This document shows positions 1 through 12,414 of a stretch of DNA of 64,000 nt, in pieces (within the stretch, counting starts at the first letter, position 1; the number at the start of each line of letters is the position of its first letter). A program made the position numbers and the translations under genes. Under the pieces are notes generated by a model. It had not been told where the DNA came from, made no database searches, and saw only the letters and a program-made list of their open reading frames with translations. Origin of the DNA: Uloborus plumipes (Eukaryota > Arthropoda > Arachnida > Araneae > Uloboridae); NCBI GenBank assembly GCA_038373865.1, contig JAXGGA010001099.1, forward strand, positions 105,345 through 169,344, read 5' to 3'.

Positions 1-226
1 AACTTCTGAAGAATTAAGTGTTTTTCAATTTAGTTTTCTATGTATCTTAATCTATCTCAATTTAGTTACGTAAGGTATGTCTCCCTGAAAATTCTGATTG
101 CATCTTTGGATTACTGTTTTCTGAGACCTATTTCTTGTTAAAAGTCTGAACCAAACAAAAGGTATCCTATTTGAGCTGAGCACGGAACTGTTTCCTCATT
201 TCTAGAATAACTTGTTAAATGTAGCG

Positions 227-232
227 TTTATT
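227..232 (-). terminator. Candidate polyadenylation signal of the PRRT-like gene
   Basis: AATAAA on the minus strand, about 265 bp past the stop codon. It is the closest canonical hexamer in the downstream flank. The remaining 1-495 is AT-rich 3' flank with nothing else recognisable. Confidence 0.4.
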
Positions 233-495
233 TCTGTTTTAGAATTAAAGGACTAAAATATGAGCAATATTCTTAGAACTCGCTCGAAAACGCAATAAAA
301 TTTTGATTTATAATAAATGCATGAGCAGTACTTAGTTTTAATTGAATTTAGCCTTTTAATGGTATTTTTTGTAAAGCTTTTGCGATTTTGTCATTAGCTG
401 TTTGCAATTAAAGTGTAATCAATATTACTCTATGGACTATGCGAGTTCTAAAGAAATGGGGAAAAGAGCTAAGATTGCAATCGCTTTTTTCAGGA

Positions 496-1756
496 CTACA
501 GTTGTTCTATAATCCCGCTATCTCTAAAGGAGGGTGAACCACTAGGTGTCCAAGTAGTTGTCTCTTCTGGCAAGAGTTTTTGATCGTCTGAAGAAACCGA
601 CAACTTTTTTCGGCTGACGGGTTTGAAGGAAGTGTTTTTGGAACAGGCTGCAGATTCGAGAGGTTCGTAACCATAAATTGAATTATTTAGAGAAAATGTT
701 GAATTGCGTAATTTGTCAAGTATACCAGATGAATTTTTCTTTTCTTGAGTCATATATGAATTAATTGAGCGGAGTTCATCAAGGGAGTGACTGTTAAACG
801 TAAAAGTTGAAGACAATTTCTCACTAGTTCTTTCTGGTAATTTAGAAGCAGTTTTAGAGTCTGGGAAGATGTCAGATGGTGAAACGGCGCAGGAAGTATT
901 GTTTGGATTGGTGGTGTTAGTATTCGAAATGTTAATATCTACAAAAACCGCGGAGTCGGGTGTTATATCCTCAGTAGCACATGCACCATTTATCTGCTCA
1001 TTCATATCACTAATATTGGCTGCCACTTGAAGATTCAGATTCAAAGAAAACCTCGCTGATGAGGATCGCGTTACAACAGGCGAAACACTTTTCAGCATAA
1101 CTTCATGTCCTTCTACACTTGAAGTTTTGTCGTCTTCCGTTTCGCTTCGATAAGCAGAACACATATTTAAAGACCCTGGAGTTGTACATGTTGGTGAGAT
1201 TGGCATGTCTGTTGAAGAGTTACTGTTCAAAAAGAATGTCACATCGAAACTGTTTGCCGCACTTTCTGAGCTACAAGTGCTGCCATATTTCTTGGTGGGT
1301 AGGTCTGCAGCACTGGTTGATAGCCCGGTTCTTAAATTAATTACATTGCTCATTTGATCTGAAGAAATGTCTGCACTGTAATCAGTTGTTTCAATGGACA
1401 CACGGCTCAATTTTCGAAACCTTCCTTTGTAGCCTCTTTGAAAAAACGGGGAAAGTGCGTTTTGAACTATGTCACCTTTTAGAAGGGAATGGAAACTTGA
1501 GCCTGCATTAGCTTTAGTTGAATCAGCGTCGTCTAAACTAGTATCAATTTCATTAGTTTTATCATCATCGTCGCTCATTTCCATAGGCTGTACTGGATCG
1601 TCCGCTTCACGGAATCTTATAAAGCCTCCATCTTTGTATAACATAGATGTCGGCCGTAGACTATTATTTCGTCTGTCGGATGACAAAGTGAGTCTGTTGC
1701 TCGGAGTTTCATCAGCATCTTCAAGACCATCGCTTCTGGACCACATTCCTTTAGAT
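496..1756 (-). CDS. PRRT-like gene, coding exon 2 (cytoplasmic tail)
   Basis: The acceptor TTTTTTTAATATTAG ends at 1757. The exon runs to TAG at 498-496 and encodes residues 704-1123. It is Ser/Thr/Asn-rich and low in hydrophobics, with an acidic patch (SDDDDK) and no membrane segment. The RPTSMLYKDGGFIRFRE stretch (738-754) is the most protein-like, probably conserved block. The frame has no ATG of its own near a promoter. The in-phase join to the upstream exon makes it a tail rather than a separate 416-residue gene. Confidence 0.85.
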
Positions 1757-4700
1757 CTAATATTAAAAAAAGTGAATTAGTGGGAATTCAAAAGAAAGGC
1801 AATGGTGTAAAAAGTTTTTATCTTGAGAGTTAATCGCATAATACATGATAAGAAAATTGACTAAACTATCGTTAGTTGAATCTCGACGCGGTAATAAAAC
1901 AATGCAAAATACACTGGTCCAGAATTTTCAAACATTTTCCCTACAATAGATTATTATTCCTCCCCAATAATTTTAAGTATTCCCCACTCCCCAAAAATTT
2001 TACATATTCCTCCCTAAAGTTTGTTGTAGTGAGTTTTTGATTTTTATGTTTTTTGGGAGCTAGTGCAAGCTGGCCAAACGGCAAATCTGTCTGAAGTACT
2101 ATTGTATCAGGGTTCAGGACTTAAACTTGTTCTCAGTTTGCAATTTGTAACTTTCATTGCATTGCAAAGTATTGAGCGGAATGTCTTTATTAAAGTGCGA
2201 TTATCCTCAGGTTTTTCCTTATTTTTTACTCTAGCTGTATAAATACATTATGTATATACATTTGTGCAATTTTTAATTTCAGAAACCATAACTTACATTA
2301 CATAGCACTTAAATCAGTCTTAACTACATACTTAGTTAAAATTAACCTAAATCAGCATGCCCCAAAACTCAAAGGTCATGATCCTCTGGTTAGTCTTGTA
2401 TCGGTTATGAGCCAATATTTAGAAAAGTGCCAATTTGGAGTTTTCTGAAAAAAAAATTTTTTTGAAGAAAAAAACTAATATTGGATTTTAAGTCTAAATT
2501 GGGTCTAAATACAAGAAAATAAAAGGGGGGAGGTCAAGGAAGTTATTTACCCCCTCCTTAGATTACTCACTTTTAAGCCGTTACAGATCTGATGAATGTT
2601 CAGATCTGATGTTAATATGAGCAACATATTTGAGTTTATGCTTTCAGTCTTCGTTAACATCTCTAAATAAGATATCATTTCCTTGCATTTTCAACATAGA
2701 ATTAAGATAATTATATTAATATATATATATTAGGCTAAAAAATCAAATTTCATTATAAAAAAGCATTTCTTGGAAATAATAATGAGCGATAAGGTTTTTA
2801 GATAAAATAAATTATGAGATTATCAAATCCAAGCTAATAAAACATTTATTTTGTTTTGAAATAACACACAACTTCAACTTTTTCAACACACAACTCTGCT
2901 GCTTGCTTTTCTTCAATTAGTTGCAGGACATTTAATTTCTTGATCAGAAATTCAAATTTAGCATGCTAGTTATTATCTAGTTTTTTAGCGAAGTTATGAG
3001 AAATTGAAGCACCAAAAATAAATAAATAAATAAATAAATAAAATAATAATAATTAATTAACTTAATTTCTGCAGTGTCAATTATTTTATTTTACTAACTT
3101 CTATTGTTAGGTCATACAAACCACAAATGAAGCAAATGTACTAAAACTCATTGCTTTTCATTTTTTAAGAACAAAAATATTCAATATATATGGTTAAAAC
3201 CTATGATTTTTGCTTTTTATAATTCTGAAAAGTGTGAGTTAGTTCTGTAACATATTCGCTGTTTTTCAATGTTACCAATCTGACTGTTACCGATCTGACA
3301 AACTGACAAAGTTTTTGTTTTATTTCCGAGTCGATCGCGCTAAACCAAAATCAAACACTTGGTTTTTTCACTTGTAATAAAGGACTATACTTATATATAA
3401 AATAATTTTTAAAATAATAAAAACTTCGCATTTTAAAGCGTGTTACCGATCTGATGACTCAAATGACACACATTTTATAAAATCACTTTAAAAAATCTTA
3501 CCTACAATTTTAGATGCAGGAATGCAAATTTTTAATTGCGATTCGATAAAACATCCCACCAGGTACTCAGTATCACGTGGTATAGGTGCAGGAAATGATT
3601 TTGGGAGCCTAAACTTAGATCGGAAGTTATTGTTACCACTCTGACGGCGGAACTTGGGACACGCTTATTTCGCATCGGCTAGAAAATCAGAAATCGATTA
3701 AAACAAAAATGAAGTAAAATATTAACAAAGGGGTAAAAATAGAATCGTTTTTTGTGCAAGTGCCTTTTTTTGGGAAGTTAGAAAGTGCGCATGACCTGTT
3801 TGCATGCTAAGCTTTGCTACTGGGGACACGTTACCGATCGGATTTTTGATGTATAAAAACAATATTTTCTGAAGAAAAAATTTTTTTTCTGATGTTATTA
3901 GATGAAATGAAAGCAGAACCTTATCTTCTTTTTGGGGAATATTATTTTTTTAACTAGTTATTGAAATACAAGTGAAAATTCACTTGGGACTCAAATTGGC
4001 ACTTTTCTAAATATTAGCTCTTATTTTAACTCGCAACCCTTTAACAATGTATTTATGTCTTGCTTTGTTCCCTATTTTTTTTTTTTTTTCAACTAAACGT
4101 GTGAAACGGTGCATCTGATTTTACATAGAAGATTTCGGCATGTGTATAAAAAGACAGCAATTTGGAAACACTCAAATAATTAAAAAAATATATTGCACTT
4201 TTTCGTTTGGAAAAAAAATAAAACAAAACGAAAGAAGGAAAGAAAGATAATTGAGCAAAACATATCCAACCAAAGTGTTTTTTCTTTTTTTTGCCTTAAG
4301 AAATGCGCAAAAATGAAGAATTTGTGAAAAGTTCGATGTGTTAATGGAGAAGTGAGCTACAATAAATTAAATCCCAGTCGAAAAGGTAGATTACGATGTT
4401 TAAAGAATTGAAAAAAAAAAATCTCTCTCTTAAGTAATTTATTTTTATTTAATTTTTAAAGCCAGTTTCTAGTTAATTTTTATCGTTTGAAAACTCTCTC
4501 GTAAATTCATATTGACAAAAATCGTTCCGACTGTTGCAAGCTGGACTGTCAGAAGATATATTAATATTCAGGGCTTGAACTGTTTTTCTAAACCGACCAC
4601 GTGTTCTAAGTACTAACATGTGGTTCATACTGACACATATGACAGTGTATCGAATTTATGCTCTATTTATTTGATGCAGAACCATCGGATATAAACGACT

Positions 4701-7700
4701 ATGTCTGTTTTTGTACAGGTTAACAACACATTGCAACCAAAAACGATGGAAAAAATATTTAAGAACTTGAAAATAATTTAGGGTTTAAAATTCTAGGCAT
4801 TGATGAACTTCCTTCTGAGTCACGTTATTTGTGAAGTGAGGTGGATTACTGACATTGGAGGATTTTGATGGTAGCATCAAAATTGTTGTATCATGATGTG
4901 TGATGTAAAAACATCACGCATCATGAAAGTGGTAGAAATCAACTTAGACTACTGTGTGAACTTGATATTAATCGTAGTGAATCTCAAGTGGAGGCTCTTT
5001 AAGCTATTATAAAAGGATAAAATGCTGACTGATAAGATAGTTAGTGAACTTAAGAATAGATTGGGGAAGACTGACATAGGCAGGAATTCAAGTGAAACAG
5101 GCGATCGCAAATTACAATCGCTACTGGATATGAATTACATTAGAACGTTTCTTGATAAAAACATCGTGACGTCAGCGTGACGTTTGCCTATGAAAAACGA
5201 GCTAGATAAAACGTCACAGCCTACTTGGCGAATAAGAGGAGATTGCTGACTGCTTGTGAGCTCTTATTGGCTCCACCCGTAGTGACGTCAGTTCCAAGTT
5301 AAGTTGCATTAGCATTTATTTTGCGATCGCATCGAAGCGATTGCAATGGTATTTCACTTGAATTCCTGCCTAAGTACAATCAGAGAAGAACTCACTCTGA
5401 ACTCTGTCATAGATTAGTTAGGAGATTTGGAATATTACTGATTTTTTTCACATTAATTAGTTTTTGCCTTATAGACAATTTTAGATCAGCCCGCATCAAG
5501 TGCGTATATAAAAGAGAGTCCCGAAGGGCCCTCTCAAAATCAGGAAAAATAAGTTTGCTTACAAATAATTTCCAACTTCTAGCGAAATAAAAAATAGTTA
5601 TAATAATGATAACAATATTAAATAATAATAATTAGAAGAATTTAATAATACAAATAGAAATAGTGTAATAATAATAACAATAATAATAATAATACGTTAG
5701 ATATTATTACCACGCTGTAGTCAAACCAAAGGAGGCTAGGGGAGGCAATTTTGATTAAAAAAAAATCAAATAATGTTTGAAAAAATTCTTAGTTTTATTT
5801 TAAAAATAAATCTTTAAATTAAATATTTTCAACGTATGCAAAATATCGGTCAGCAAACTAAGTTCCTCTCTCGTTCTTTCATGCCACTTTTTTCTCGTCA
5901 GTCTGAAAATAAGACTGTTCAAAATGCTACGTCTCTTAACTCTCCTCCCAGCAAGAGATTTGCATTTTGGTTTAATTATTCGATTAGAGTTTGTTCACAA
6001 ATAATTTCCGTCATTTCAGCTCCAAAAACTATTCTACGAGACGAGTGAAAAGCTGGGTCCACCGAGCTAGAGGGGGACCGTAATTTTCATCTCTTGTCAG
6101 TAGTAAAATGAAAGTAGTACTGAAAGTACACTGTAAAAATAGATGTTGGTTTTACTGTATAATACAGCTAATTTTAGAGTAATTTTACAGTCATGAACTG
6201 TAAAATTGCTATTTGAACAGTAATTTTACAGTAATGACCTGTAAAATTGCTAATTTTAAAGTAGTAATTGAAATTGCTAGTTTTACAGTAATAAACTGCA
6301 AAACTGCTAGTTTCAGTTTATTTCAGTGCATTTTACAGTTTAAAACTGGAACATCTGCTGCCAGTATTATACTTTTGTTTTTACAGTATAATACAGCTAG
6401 TTTTAGGGTAAAATTGCTAATTTTACAGTAATATAAGCTGCAAAATTGCTAGTTTTTCAGTAATAAACTGTAAAATTTCTAGTTTTACAGTAATAAACTA
6501 AAATAGCTAGTTTTACAGTTTATTACTGTGTTTTTACTGATTTAAACTGGAACATCTGCTCCCAGTATTATATTGTAAAAAAAAAGACTTTTTTTGCAGT
6601 GTAGTTGCTTACCAGTGCCAGATTTCGAGAGAAAAAGTAGAGACTCGCGTACCGAGCGTCCTTATTTTAGTTTTTTTAGAAAAAAGCTGAAATCGACTTA
6701 CCTGTAGTAGGATAGTAAAGAAAATGCACTCGCATAGTTTGTATGCCTCCCACTGGTTGACAACGTTTTCAAGGGTAAATCGGCAACTTTAGCCGAACAG
6801 GTTCTGAATGTTGGCAAAGAGTTTGTCTGTAATCTTAAGGAGTTGTTCTTCATACTAAACTTTAAGTTGTTGAAACCTTGAAGATTGGCGTAATTGTTCG
6901 TATGAGCTTCAAAATCTACAACTTGGTCTTTATGAAAAGAGCTGCATGGTAGCCATGATAAGATACTATAAAATGTATTGTGTGATATTTCGTAATGTTC
7001 TTGCGGCTGTGTGGCAATGAAAGACATAGTTACGCACATCGCTAATTCTAACACTCTGCAAGATAACTGATACCCCCACCATAACCAGACATCTGTTAAA
7101 TTGTCTTTTGGATGCATTCCGTTCACAAATACAATAGTGTATGGTATTAAACAAGAAAATAGCAGCTGAAAAATAGCTGTCAAGAGCAATAAATTGATTG
7201 CAACGCCCAGTGTTGGTTTTGGAAGCTTTTTCGGTAACAAAGCCCCGTCGATGTGCAATTTTGTAAATGTCACTCGAGTCATTTCTCTTTGTTTCCTCAA
7301 TCCTCGATAGCGCAATTTTTTGAACAGAGCAAAGTAGCACACTGAAGATAAACTTGACCACGCAATGATTAATATGCTGCAGAACAACATTAAAGCTTTT
7401 CTATGCTGAGAAATAGTTGCAATTGTTTCAATAGTTACATAACTTGCAAAAAACGTGATTATTACGATAATTAAAGTGCATGGTTTGTGCAATTTGGGAA
7501 ATAATAGTCTAGTTTTTGTTGAATCAAGGAAAGAGAACATTAAAAGATTAAAACTTGCAGTTAGACAAAGGATCGGCACATTAAGAAGTACTCTTGATAC
7601 TAAAAGGGGATAACTGAACTTAAAGTTGTAAGGATCATGCAACAAGTATAATGATCTTAGTACACTCATTAAACAAAGAATTCCATTTATTGGAAGGTAA

Positions 7701-8812
7701 TAGTTAGTTCTCAAGAGATGATTAAACATATTGACTCGTAAGAGACTAGCGAATGCATAAAATGCATTGATTAGGAACAAGGATCCTGTTATATAGCAGT
7801 GACAGTCCCACGCTAAGCCAAACATTTCTCTAGGTTGTAATTTCCAGTCATTATCAAACTGCATTGATTGGAGCGAAAATGTCTTTTGGGTAGTGTATGT
7901 TTCCTTTTTCTCGTTTTCTTTTTCATCTACTGGATCTCTTTCTGATGGGACATTAGGACCATGGAATGGAGGATCATTCATATGAGAATATGGAGTCGTT
8001 ATTGGAGCAGATTTAAATAACAAAGGATCGGTTTCCATCGAGCGTTTGTTAATTGTGTCCTTGTTTTCAGGTCTACCAGTATGGTCCTCTTGCTGTAAGG
8101 ATGAAGTGCTTTTCATTTTTTTATCTGTTGATTGAAAACCGCGATTTCTCCTTACTGTGCCTTCATAATTTTTGCGACTGTGAACCGGTCTCAACATGTG
8201 TTTTGAATTGATTGTTTGAGTCGCTTCTTCACGATTCTTAAAGTCACTTTCATCTTGTAATGGTACATCATTTCTATTTTCTTCGTGGAAATCATGGGTC
8301 TTATTTGCTGCTGAATTATTTTTTTGAGCGGTGCTTATCACCTGCTGATAATCAGTTTCTGCAGAAAAAGGTTCTGTATTCATCATCTTCACATCTGAAG
8401 TGGAAACCAAATTTCGGGAATGACTACTATTTTTGTACTCCTCAAACTCCATTTTTTCTGAAGAATACAAAAGGCTCGAAGTCTGTAGGAGACCTATTGA
8501 TTGTGTTGCTTCAAGCTCGGGTTTATTTGCACCAGTCGAAATGTTAATATTTTCTACTTTTAATTTTGAAACAGGCTCTCTTTTGTTTCTGGTTTGCTGT
8601 TGTCGAGCCAGCTTAGCAAATATAGCGTTGTAAGCTTTTTTATTTACGATTCCTTGATAAGTCGTGTTTTTAATAGATTGCGACTTTCCATCATCTGCTT
8701 TTTCCATACCTTTAGCAATCGGATGGCTTGGACTCATGAGAATGGAATGCGAGTCAGATGTTTCTGCCCTTACAGTCACGCACACAAATAATAATAGAAC
8801 GGAAAGCAACAT
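496..8812 (-). CDS. Multi-pass membrane protein resembling PRRT3/PRRT4; two coding exons
   Basis: Coding sequence joins 8812-6702 to 1756-496 (3372 nt, 1123 residues). The donor CTACAG|GTAAGT and acceptor AATATTAG|ATCT join in phase, splitting an Arg codon. Residues 1-16 are a signal peptide (MLLSVLLLFVCVTVRA). Residues 17-330 are polar, charged and carry N-glycosylation sequons. About seven hydrophobic segments follow at roughly 336-358, 373-392, 402-428, 445-465, 473-496, 536-562 and 575-600. The tail from about 601 is Ser/Thr-rich and should be cytoplasmic. The layout of long ectodomain, multi-pass core and long tail with a RPTSMLYKDGGFIRFRE motif (738-754) fits the PRRT3/PRRT4 group, whose molecular role is poorly known. 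It is not especially proline-rich, so the family call is moderate. The gene itself is well supported by ORF length and splice phase. A possible 5' UTR acceptor (TTATAG|CAAG) lies just upstream, giving an exon start near 8863. Confidence 0.82.
2409..4020. mobile_element. 1.6-kb non-autonomous DNA element, copy 1 (GTTACCGATCTGA family)
   Basis: The ends are about 28-bp inverted repeats starting GAGCCAATATTTAG and ending CTAAATATTAGCTC, flanked by TTAT on both sides (possible 4-bp TSD). It is nearly identical along its whole length to 15626-17238. It has no coding capacity. The motif GTTACCGATCTGA or a close variant recurs seven times in one orientation (2580, 2598, 3271, 3286, 3442, 3632, 3830). 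It lies in the intron of the PRRT-like gene. Confidence 0.8.
5079..5370. mobile_element. MITE, TA target site
   Basis: The 292-bp element has inverted ends GGCAGGAATTCAAGTGAAA / TTTCACTTGAATTCCTGCC and TA on each side, so it is mariner-like in target choice. Inside are further inverted GCGATCGCA pieces and two TGACGTCA-type motifs. It lies in the PRRT-like intron. Confidence 0.7.
6129..6601. mobile_element. MITE with internal ACAGTAATAAACTGTAAAA minisatellite, copy 1
   Basis: The ends are CACTGTAAAAA and TTTTTTGCAGTG with TA on both sides (mariner-type target). The interior is a run of imperfect palindromic units of about 25-35 bp built on TTTTACAGTAATAAACTG. It starts about 100 bp inside the intron from the PRRT-like donor. 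Related copies are at 14119-14533 and 35423-35585. Confidence 0.75.
6702..8812 (-). CDS. PRRT-like gene, coding exon 1 (signal peptide, ectodomain, membrane core)
   Basis: A single 2111-nt open frame from ATG at 8812 to the donor GTAAGT beginning at 6701. It encodes residues 1-703 plus two bases of codon 704. The ATG follows a plausible AAGA context and is immediately followed by a textbook signal peptide, which fixes the start. The frame runs into TAA within the donor if unspliced. The region after residue 600 (HNTFYSILSWLP, then a polar stretch) begins the cytoplasmic side. Confidence 0.88.
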
Positions 8813-8862
8813 TCTTTTAGATGGAAAGTCACGTTCAAGACAATGGTCTGACTTTTACGCTT

Positions 8863-10399
8863 GCTATAATTTTTACGTGAAAGTTTCGCAATAATTCAAA
8901 AATTAGTTAGAAAATTTCTAATTTGCTTAAAGATATATTTTTTTTTCTTGTTTTATTTTGGAGTAGAATATATATACTGTACTTTTATAATATATGTACA
9001 TTATATGTACCTTATATGTACTATATGTTATATATACTTTTACCGTAATGCTTTTTTCTCGAAATGTTATTACATTAAATGAAATTAATTTCTTGAATTT
9101 TTTAGTGCTTTTATGTATTTTAGCTCACATGTCCATTCGTATTTTTCACTCACGAAGCGATCAGAATTAACTTCAAGAGTTAAGTTTTTTTTAATGAAGC
9201 TTCAAATTATTTTACTGTGATTTTTTAACTAGCTTCTATTTTGCACGGGAAAGTAAAAGAGAAAACTTTTCCCTCATCTTTCCGCTATGTCTTTTATCAT
9301 AAACGTTTTTCATCCAATAAGATTACGTCCCAGTATTGTCTAATAGTTTCATATTGCAGACTGATGTTGAGACTTTTACCTTCTTGCATGTAAAAGTTGT
9401 GTGAACATGTTGCTTCGAAAACTGAATAGAAAGCCCGTTGATCGTTTCCTCTGTTCACACATCATTCAACTAGCTCTTTGAAACTGATTTTCCCTTTTTC
9501 GCGTAAAACGCTTTCACAGCTTTGACGTTCCAGTTCCGACTCTGAAATGAAAATAAACACTATTAACTCAAGAATTAAGTTAGTATAATTCAAGTCTTAG
9601 ACAATTTCCTTATGTCCTACTGCAGTTACTGCTATTACAATCAACTATACAAGAAGCTGACCAACTTCACACACACAAGAGCAATAGAGATTTTTAGGGG
9701 GAGGTGTGGTTCCCCTCCCAAGGAAAAAAATTATTTAACTTTTCCATTATTTTTCAATTTATTTCTTCATAACGTAAGAAAAAAATTTAAAGCTCTTTTT
9801 TTTTAAAAAAAGAAACACACATATTTATTAGTATTTGAATAAAATTTCTTCGGTTTACTATGTGAATAATATTGCAGTAGGCGGTCAGTGTAAAAGAATA
9901 CATAAAAATCACGATTTTTGAATTCAGGGGTTATATAACATTCATTAATAGAAGAATTAATGAACATTTCGTTCATTAATTCTTCTTTTAATTGAAAATA
10001 GTTATTATCCTATTTTAATATCATCTTTCTTTAATCATTATTACCATGTTTCTAATTAATACCGTGACCATTTTGGTGAAATTATATAAGGTTTAGAAAT
10101 TAATTTGTCCAAAATGTTTTTTTAAAAAAAAAGTTTACCCCCACATTCGAAGTAAATTAGAATGCAACATCTCTTTACTTTAATGTAGGTTATTTAGTTT
10201 TAAAAGCTTTTTAAAAATATTTTAAAGAAGTCTCATGAGAACTTTTCTTTATAAAAAATTATAAGCGGGGGACATTTTTTACTTAACCGTTACTCACCCA
10301 AAAACTATTTCTGTATTCGCTCCTACGGAAGACGACTGTGCACCATGCACCCAAAAAAATACACAGGAAATATTTGTAACTCTAAGAGACGGAAATAAC
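8863..10399. other. Intergenic, AT-rich; no gene seen
   Basis: Upstream flank of the PRRT-like gene. It holds ATATAT runs (8960-9040) and a perfect hairpin (9950-9986). A G-rich remnant near 9697-9720 resembles the ends of local hAT MITEs. No exon or RNA gene is recognisable. Confidence 0.5.
9950..9986. repeat. Perfect 16-bp hairpin
   Basis: AGAAGAATTAATGAAC and its exact complement are separated by a 5-nt loop (ATTTC). It is probably a decayed palindromic element. No terminator or RNA context is evident. Confidence 0.7.
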
Positions 10400-10495
10400 A
10401 GCCAGGGCACCGGTAGGAATCGAACCCATGACCTAATTTGTTACCCTCAGGCAGCTGTCGGAGCAAGCGCACTCCGCCGCTCGATCACGGGGCTG
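10400..10495 (-). repeat. tRNA-derived SINE head
   Basis: Read on the minus strand, it has an A-box-like GATCGAGCGG and a perfect B-box GGTTCGATTCC (10416-10426) with tRNA-like spacing. The acceptor stem does not close, so it is a SINE head, not a tRNA gene. A decayed relative lies at 42570-42665. Confidence 0.6.
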
Positions 10496-10604
10496 ATTTT
10501 AGCAGATTGTTGGTGTGAAGTTTAAAATATTTTTGTAGTTTGTGACGCTAAAAAAAGTAATTTTGCTCTTCATCTGTACGTTAATATTTAAATATATTTT
10601 CTCA

Positions 10605-10640
10605 GTGGCGTACTTAAGGGGGGAGGGGGCAAAGGGACGT
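10605..10640. repeat. hAT-type terminal fragment (CAGTGGCGTAC)
   Basis: CAGTGGCGTACTTAAGG followed by a G run matches the ends of the hAT elements at 21781 and 26514. No matching right end with a TSD was found, so this is a remnant. Confidence 0.45.
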
Positions 10641-10730
10641 ATGCGCGCCCCAAGATTTCTTTATATTATTACAGACAGTGGCACCAAGTTTTGAAAATCA
10701 GGGAAAATGCTCAGATCTAAAATGGCAGCA

Positions 10731-10870
10731 GGGGTCTCAGTGGTCGAGCGGTCTAAGGCGCGTATAGCCGATAACTCTGAAACGGTGGGTTTGACTCCCA
10801 CCCTCGCTCCGGATGCAATTTCCTTCCTCTGTGATGCAACTCCTTCATACATTGTCTGTACAAGATATAT
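10731..10870 (+). repeat. tRNA-derived SINE
   Basis: TGGTCGAGCGG (A box, 10741-10751) and GGTTTGACTCC (B box, 10788-10798) sit in a perfect 5-bp T-arm stem. The acceptor stem pairs only partly. An unrelated tail follows, with ATAAAA near 10873. The T arm is intact but the whole does not fold as a functional tRNA. Confidence 0.6.
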
Positions 10871-11534
10871 GTAATAAAAATCATTGTATGTCAATGTAAC
10901 GGACCTTTGGATGTTTTTCCTCCTGTGGCCTTTTTACTTCCTGTTACTCTAGACTGTGGCAACAGAGAATGGAGTAGTGGAGGCAAAGCCGCTTTCTTCT
11001 AGCGTAGCATACACCTCATCCCAAACAAATGAACAAATGGACATATGTAACGGAGGCAAAACACTAGATTGTAGTCCTCAGCAAAAACCTGGGCATATAG
11101 CCCTAAACGAAAACGAAAACGAAAATGGCAGCAGAGATGCAAAATGGATAGTTGAAAAAGTGAGCTAGGTTTCAAAATGTAACTTTCATGAAAATATTTT
11201 TTGATGAAAAAATACTTGATGCTAACCATCAAATATTGCTACATTATATGCTTCTTTCTACAATCATAAGTGAAAAGCAATGTTATTTTTTAGTCGTGAA
11301 AACGTAAGAGAAAAAGTCTGGAGTTGCGAAGCATCTAAAAGAATATTCAAGTAAGATATAATTTGTTTTAATTGAATTCTCCTCGGATGAATATTTCATC
11401 GAGTTTGGCTAGTGTGAATGTTTATTCTCAAAATATCTCCATTGTTCTTAAATGATATTTATTTTTGAAATTTTTTCTACTTCATAAAGAAATTTAACAA
11501 TTAAACAACTTAGATTGAAGACGAAAGATGAAAT

Positions 11535-12414
11535 CAGTGGTTGGAAAAACTACATTTTATTTGTAGCGAACTACAACTACAACTACTTTGTTAAAAACGT
11601 AGTTAACTACAACTACAACTACTTTTTTAAAAATGTAGCAACTACAAACTACTTTTGAAATGTAGTCGCTACTTCGCTACTTTTTTAAAGTAAATAAATA
11701 AAAAGCATACACCGTTCGAGGATTGAACAAAATTTTTTGAAAAGTGATTTGGATTAATAAATTAGTTCATTTGAACATGGAATAGTACTAAGAATTGCCT
11801 TTTTTCCTTTTGCGCCAATTGGTTCTTCTAAGCCATTTTTTACGGTTTTTACGAAAATTCGCCGAAAGAAAGAATTCAAAAGTTGAAAGAATTCAACCTT
11901 CAAACATGGGCGCCCTGGGGGGGGAGGGCAAGTGGGGCTCAAACCTCAGAAATTAGGAAACTACCTTGCTTTTTGTACTATTTGTTCGCAAAAAATATAA
12001 AAACATTTCTTCTTCTGCCATTTATGAATAAGTTATTTAAAATGTCAAATTTTAATAACTCTAATCTGCACTGAAATTGCTTTCCATGTAAAAAAATCCT
12101 GTTAAACCATGGGGAAAATATCTGTCAAAATGACATGTCTAAGGTCAGTTCATATTTTTGTGATTGATATTTCTCATTGAGTCCGCTGATGTACTCGTGT
12201 AAGATTTAGACCAGTCAGATTCGAGTGAAACTTTTTTTTTTTTTAACTCTATTTAAAAGTAGTTTTCAGAAATCGCTACAAACTACTACTTTTTTGTATC
12301 GCGCTACTCACTACTCTACTTTTTTTAAAAAGTAGTGCGCTACACTACAAACTACTAAAGAATGTAGCTACTACAGTAGTTTCGCTACTTGTAGCGCGCT
12401 ACTTCCGACCACTA
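11535..12414. mobile_element. hAT MITE with GTAGC/ACTAC iterations
   Basis: It begins CAGTGGTTGGAA and ends TTCCGACCACTA, with the 8-bp duplication GATGAAAT on both sides. Subterminal regions are runs of ACTAC/GTAGC/GCGCTAC units. The middle (about 11700-12220) is unrelated sequence, perhaps a further insertion. Confidence 0.75.

Noticed and set aside
1119..1780. Plus-strand open frames opposite the PRRT-like tail exon
   Set aside because: They are antisense shadows of the coding exon at 496-1756 with no splice or domain support.
2560..3850. Possible protein-coding meaning of the GTTACCGATCTGA repeats
   Set aside because: All frames through the element are closed by frequent stops, and the motif spacing is not a multiple of three.
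6966..7361. 131-codon minus-strand frame within the PRRT-like membrane region
   Set aside because: Alternative frame of the real exon 6702-8812; composition and family resemblance favour the long frame.
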